From the NCBI GenBank assembly GCA_040007095.1, contig JBDTVS010000114.1:1-12737 (forward strand): DNA of 12,737 nt, in the 5' to 3' direction. The notes under the pieces were generated by a model that made no database searches, was not told where the DNA came from, and was given only the letters and a program-made list of their open reading frames with translations. The position numbers were made by a program, and so were the translations under genes. The stretch comes from JBDTVS01 sp040007095. Its GTDB lineage: Bacteria; Acidobacteriota; Vicinamibacteria; Vicinamibacterales; CAVVIG01. Positions 11,821 to 12,737 of this stretch are shown here, one piece after another; within the stretch, counting starts at the first letter, position 1, and every line of letters begins with the position of its first letter.

Positions 11821-12737
11821 TCAGCGCGCGCGGAGGAGTTCGACGCCGGCCCGGCCGTACATCTGCCGCCGCAACATCTTGAGGCGGTTGATGTGCCCTT
11901 CGACGGGCCCGTTGCTCCAGCGCTCCCGCACGGCGCCTTCGACGGCGCGGAGATCCTGGCGCAGTTTGCGTACGAAGCGTTGGAGCGCGGCGATCTGGGT
12001 CGCGTGCGCCCGCACCATCCACTGGTGCAGGGTCCGCACCTTGCCGACCCGCAGAATCGTGCGGAAGCTCAACATCAACCGGCGCATGGTCGTGACACCC
12101 GGACAGTGGGCTTTCAGCGCATCCACGGTGTCTGCTTGGCGTTCGGTCAAGAGGGCGCGCGGTTGCCCCAGCAGCGCCGCGGCAATTTGGGGCGAGACGT
12201 GTCGCGAGAATACGCTGGCGACAGGTACGCCGCCGATAGCCGGATTCTCGGGGGTCGGGCCGTGTAGTCGCCACGGCGCGAGCAGCCGCGCCAAGCCGCC
12301 GTAGCATCCGACATAGCCGAGGGCTTGGATTTCGGCCATCACGACGCGGACACTTTGGCAGCCTTCGGCCCAGCGTCGCATCAGATACGCGCGGTAGAAC
12401 TCGGGCATGCCGACGCGCGGTTCCATGCGGTTGCGTTCGGGGAGCTCCTCCAGCCGGATCCATTTCGTCACGTAGCACCGGCCGATCCCGGTCTCGCGCA
12501 TGATGGCTTGGGCGCTGCGCCCGGCCGCGCGCAACCGTTTGACCAAGCGAAAGCGCGCGAGTTGCGTCACGCGCCGCTCCTGTGCGACGCGATCCTGCTG
12601 CTCCACGTACGTCGCCCGGAGATGAGAGGCGGGCCGACAGGTCACGGCCGGGTTCGCGGCTCGAGAGGGAGCGCAGTGCGGGACGACGAGAAACCGGCGC
12701 AACCGGCTGTCGACCTGCACTTGAGTGCAGGTCGACA
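11821..12737 (-). CDS. ISL3-family transposase, C-terminal part, running off the window
   Basis: About 300 residues are visible. The end reads WSNGPVEGHINRLKMLRRQM then YGRAGVELLRAR, the diagnostic C-terminal signature of ISL3 transposases, whose Glu (PVEGHINRLK) is the last of the DDE triad. Upstream is an internal helix-turn-helix region (RLRAAGRSAQAIMRETGIGR, then CYVTKWIR), MRRWAEGCQSVRVVMAEIQA, and LRRFVRKLRQDLRAVEGAV, in the expected order. The first two acidic residues and the N-terminal zinc-binding domain should lie beyond the right edge. The frame is open to the last base, with GTG 12720 as the only visible start codon in that stretch, and I treat the gene as 5'-incomplete. The last 30 bases are palindromic, so the frame beyond about 12721 may not be genuine. 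Confidence 0.88.
   Translation of the reverse strand, partial: STCTQVQVDSRLRRFLVVPHCAPSRAANPAVTCRPASHLRATYVEQQDRVAQERRVTQLARFRLVKRLRAAGRSAQAIMRETGIGRCYVTKWIRLEELPERNRMEPRVGMPEFYRAYLMRRWAEGCQSVRVVMAEIQALGYVGCYGGLARLLAPWRLHGPTPENPAIGGVPVASVFSRHVSPQIAAALLGQPRALLTERQADTVDALKAHCPGVTTMRRLMLSFRTILRVGKVRTLHQWMVRAHATQIAALQRFVRKLRQDLRAVEGAVRERWSNGPVEGHINRLKMLRRQMYGRAGVELLRAR
12708..12737. repeat. 14-bp perfect inverted repeat ending exactly at the window edge
   Basis: TGTCGACCTGCACT (12708-12721) is followed after two bases by its exact reverse complement (12724-12737), with which the sequence ends. It lies inside the ISL3 reading frame. A palindrome at a contig end is often an assembly fold-back, though a real hairpin cannot be excluded. 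Confidence 0.85.

Overview
This is high-GC bacterial accessory DNA, dominated by nested mobile elements and toxin-antitoxin (TA) genes. No housekeeping or taxon-specific marker is present, so the host cannot be named. Base composition and gene families would fit a soil, sediment or groundwater bacterium; that is only inference. The genes at about 9600-11500 look less GC-rich than the rest, which suggests a separate origin.

Layout. 1-1203: an edge ORF fragment, then an intact HigB/HigA-type TA pair (494-1203) behind a good promoter with a dyad. 1204-1761: no convincing gene; it holds a degenerate direct repeat. 1762-2481: a DUF6994-like protein of unknown function. 2536-2679: a small element-like segment with perfect 23-bp inverted ends.

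2680-9485 is a three-level Russian doll. The outer layer is the C-terminal end of a transposase (ISKra4-like by memory of its C-terminal motif). It is split by an IS21-family element (2827-9393; 37-bp imperfect terminal repeats; 5-bp target duplication ATGGA). The IS21 element carries a Cys-rich accessory ORF, istA and istB. Its istA is in turn split by a RIT (recombinase-in-trio) element (about 4767-8312) made of three tyrosine recombinases, ritA-ritB-ritC, joined by ATGA overlaps. RIT sits exactly at the codons of the EEAQVDWG motif that holds the first catalytic Asp of IstA. Deleting one copy of a 5-bp TCTTC repeat plus everything between the two copies restores a 500-codon istA. The RIT ends are complex: perfect 33-bp inverted repeats, inward-facing second copies at both ends, and a perfect 32-bp palindrome at one end only.

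9486-12737: tandem repeats resembling an IS end, a 5'-truncated HigA-like antitoxin, an intact ParD/ParE-like pair (9800-10293), a small CxxC protein on the opposite strand, a YfbU-domain protein with a ribbon-helix-helix N-terminus, and the C-terminal part of an ISL3-family transposase running to the window end. The last 30 bases are a near-perfect palindrome that may be an assembly fold-back.

How it works together: the TA pairs probably stabilise the region, while the IS and RIT layers record successive insertions. The most unusual item is the RIT element with its asymmetric palindromic end and apparently precise insertion into an IS21 catalytic motif.
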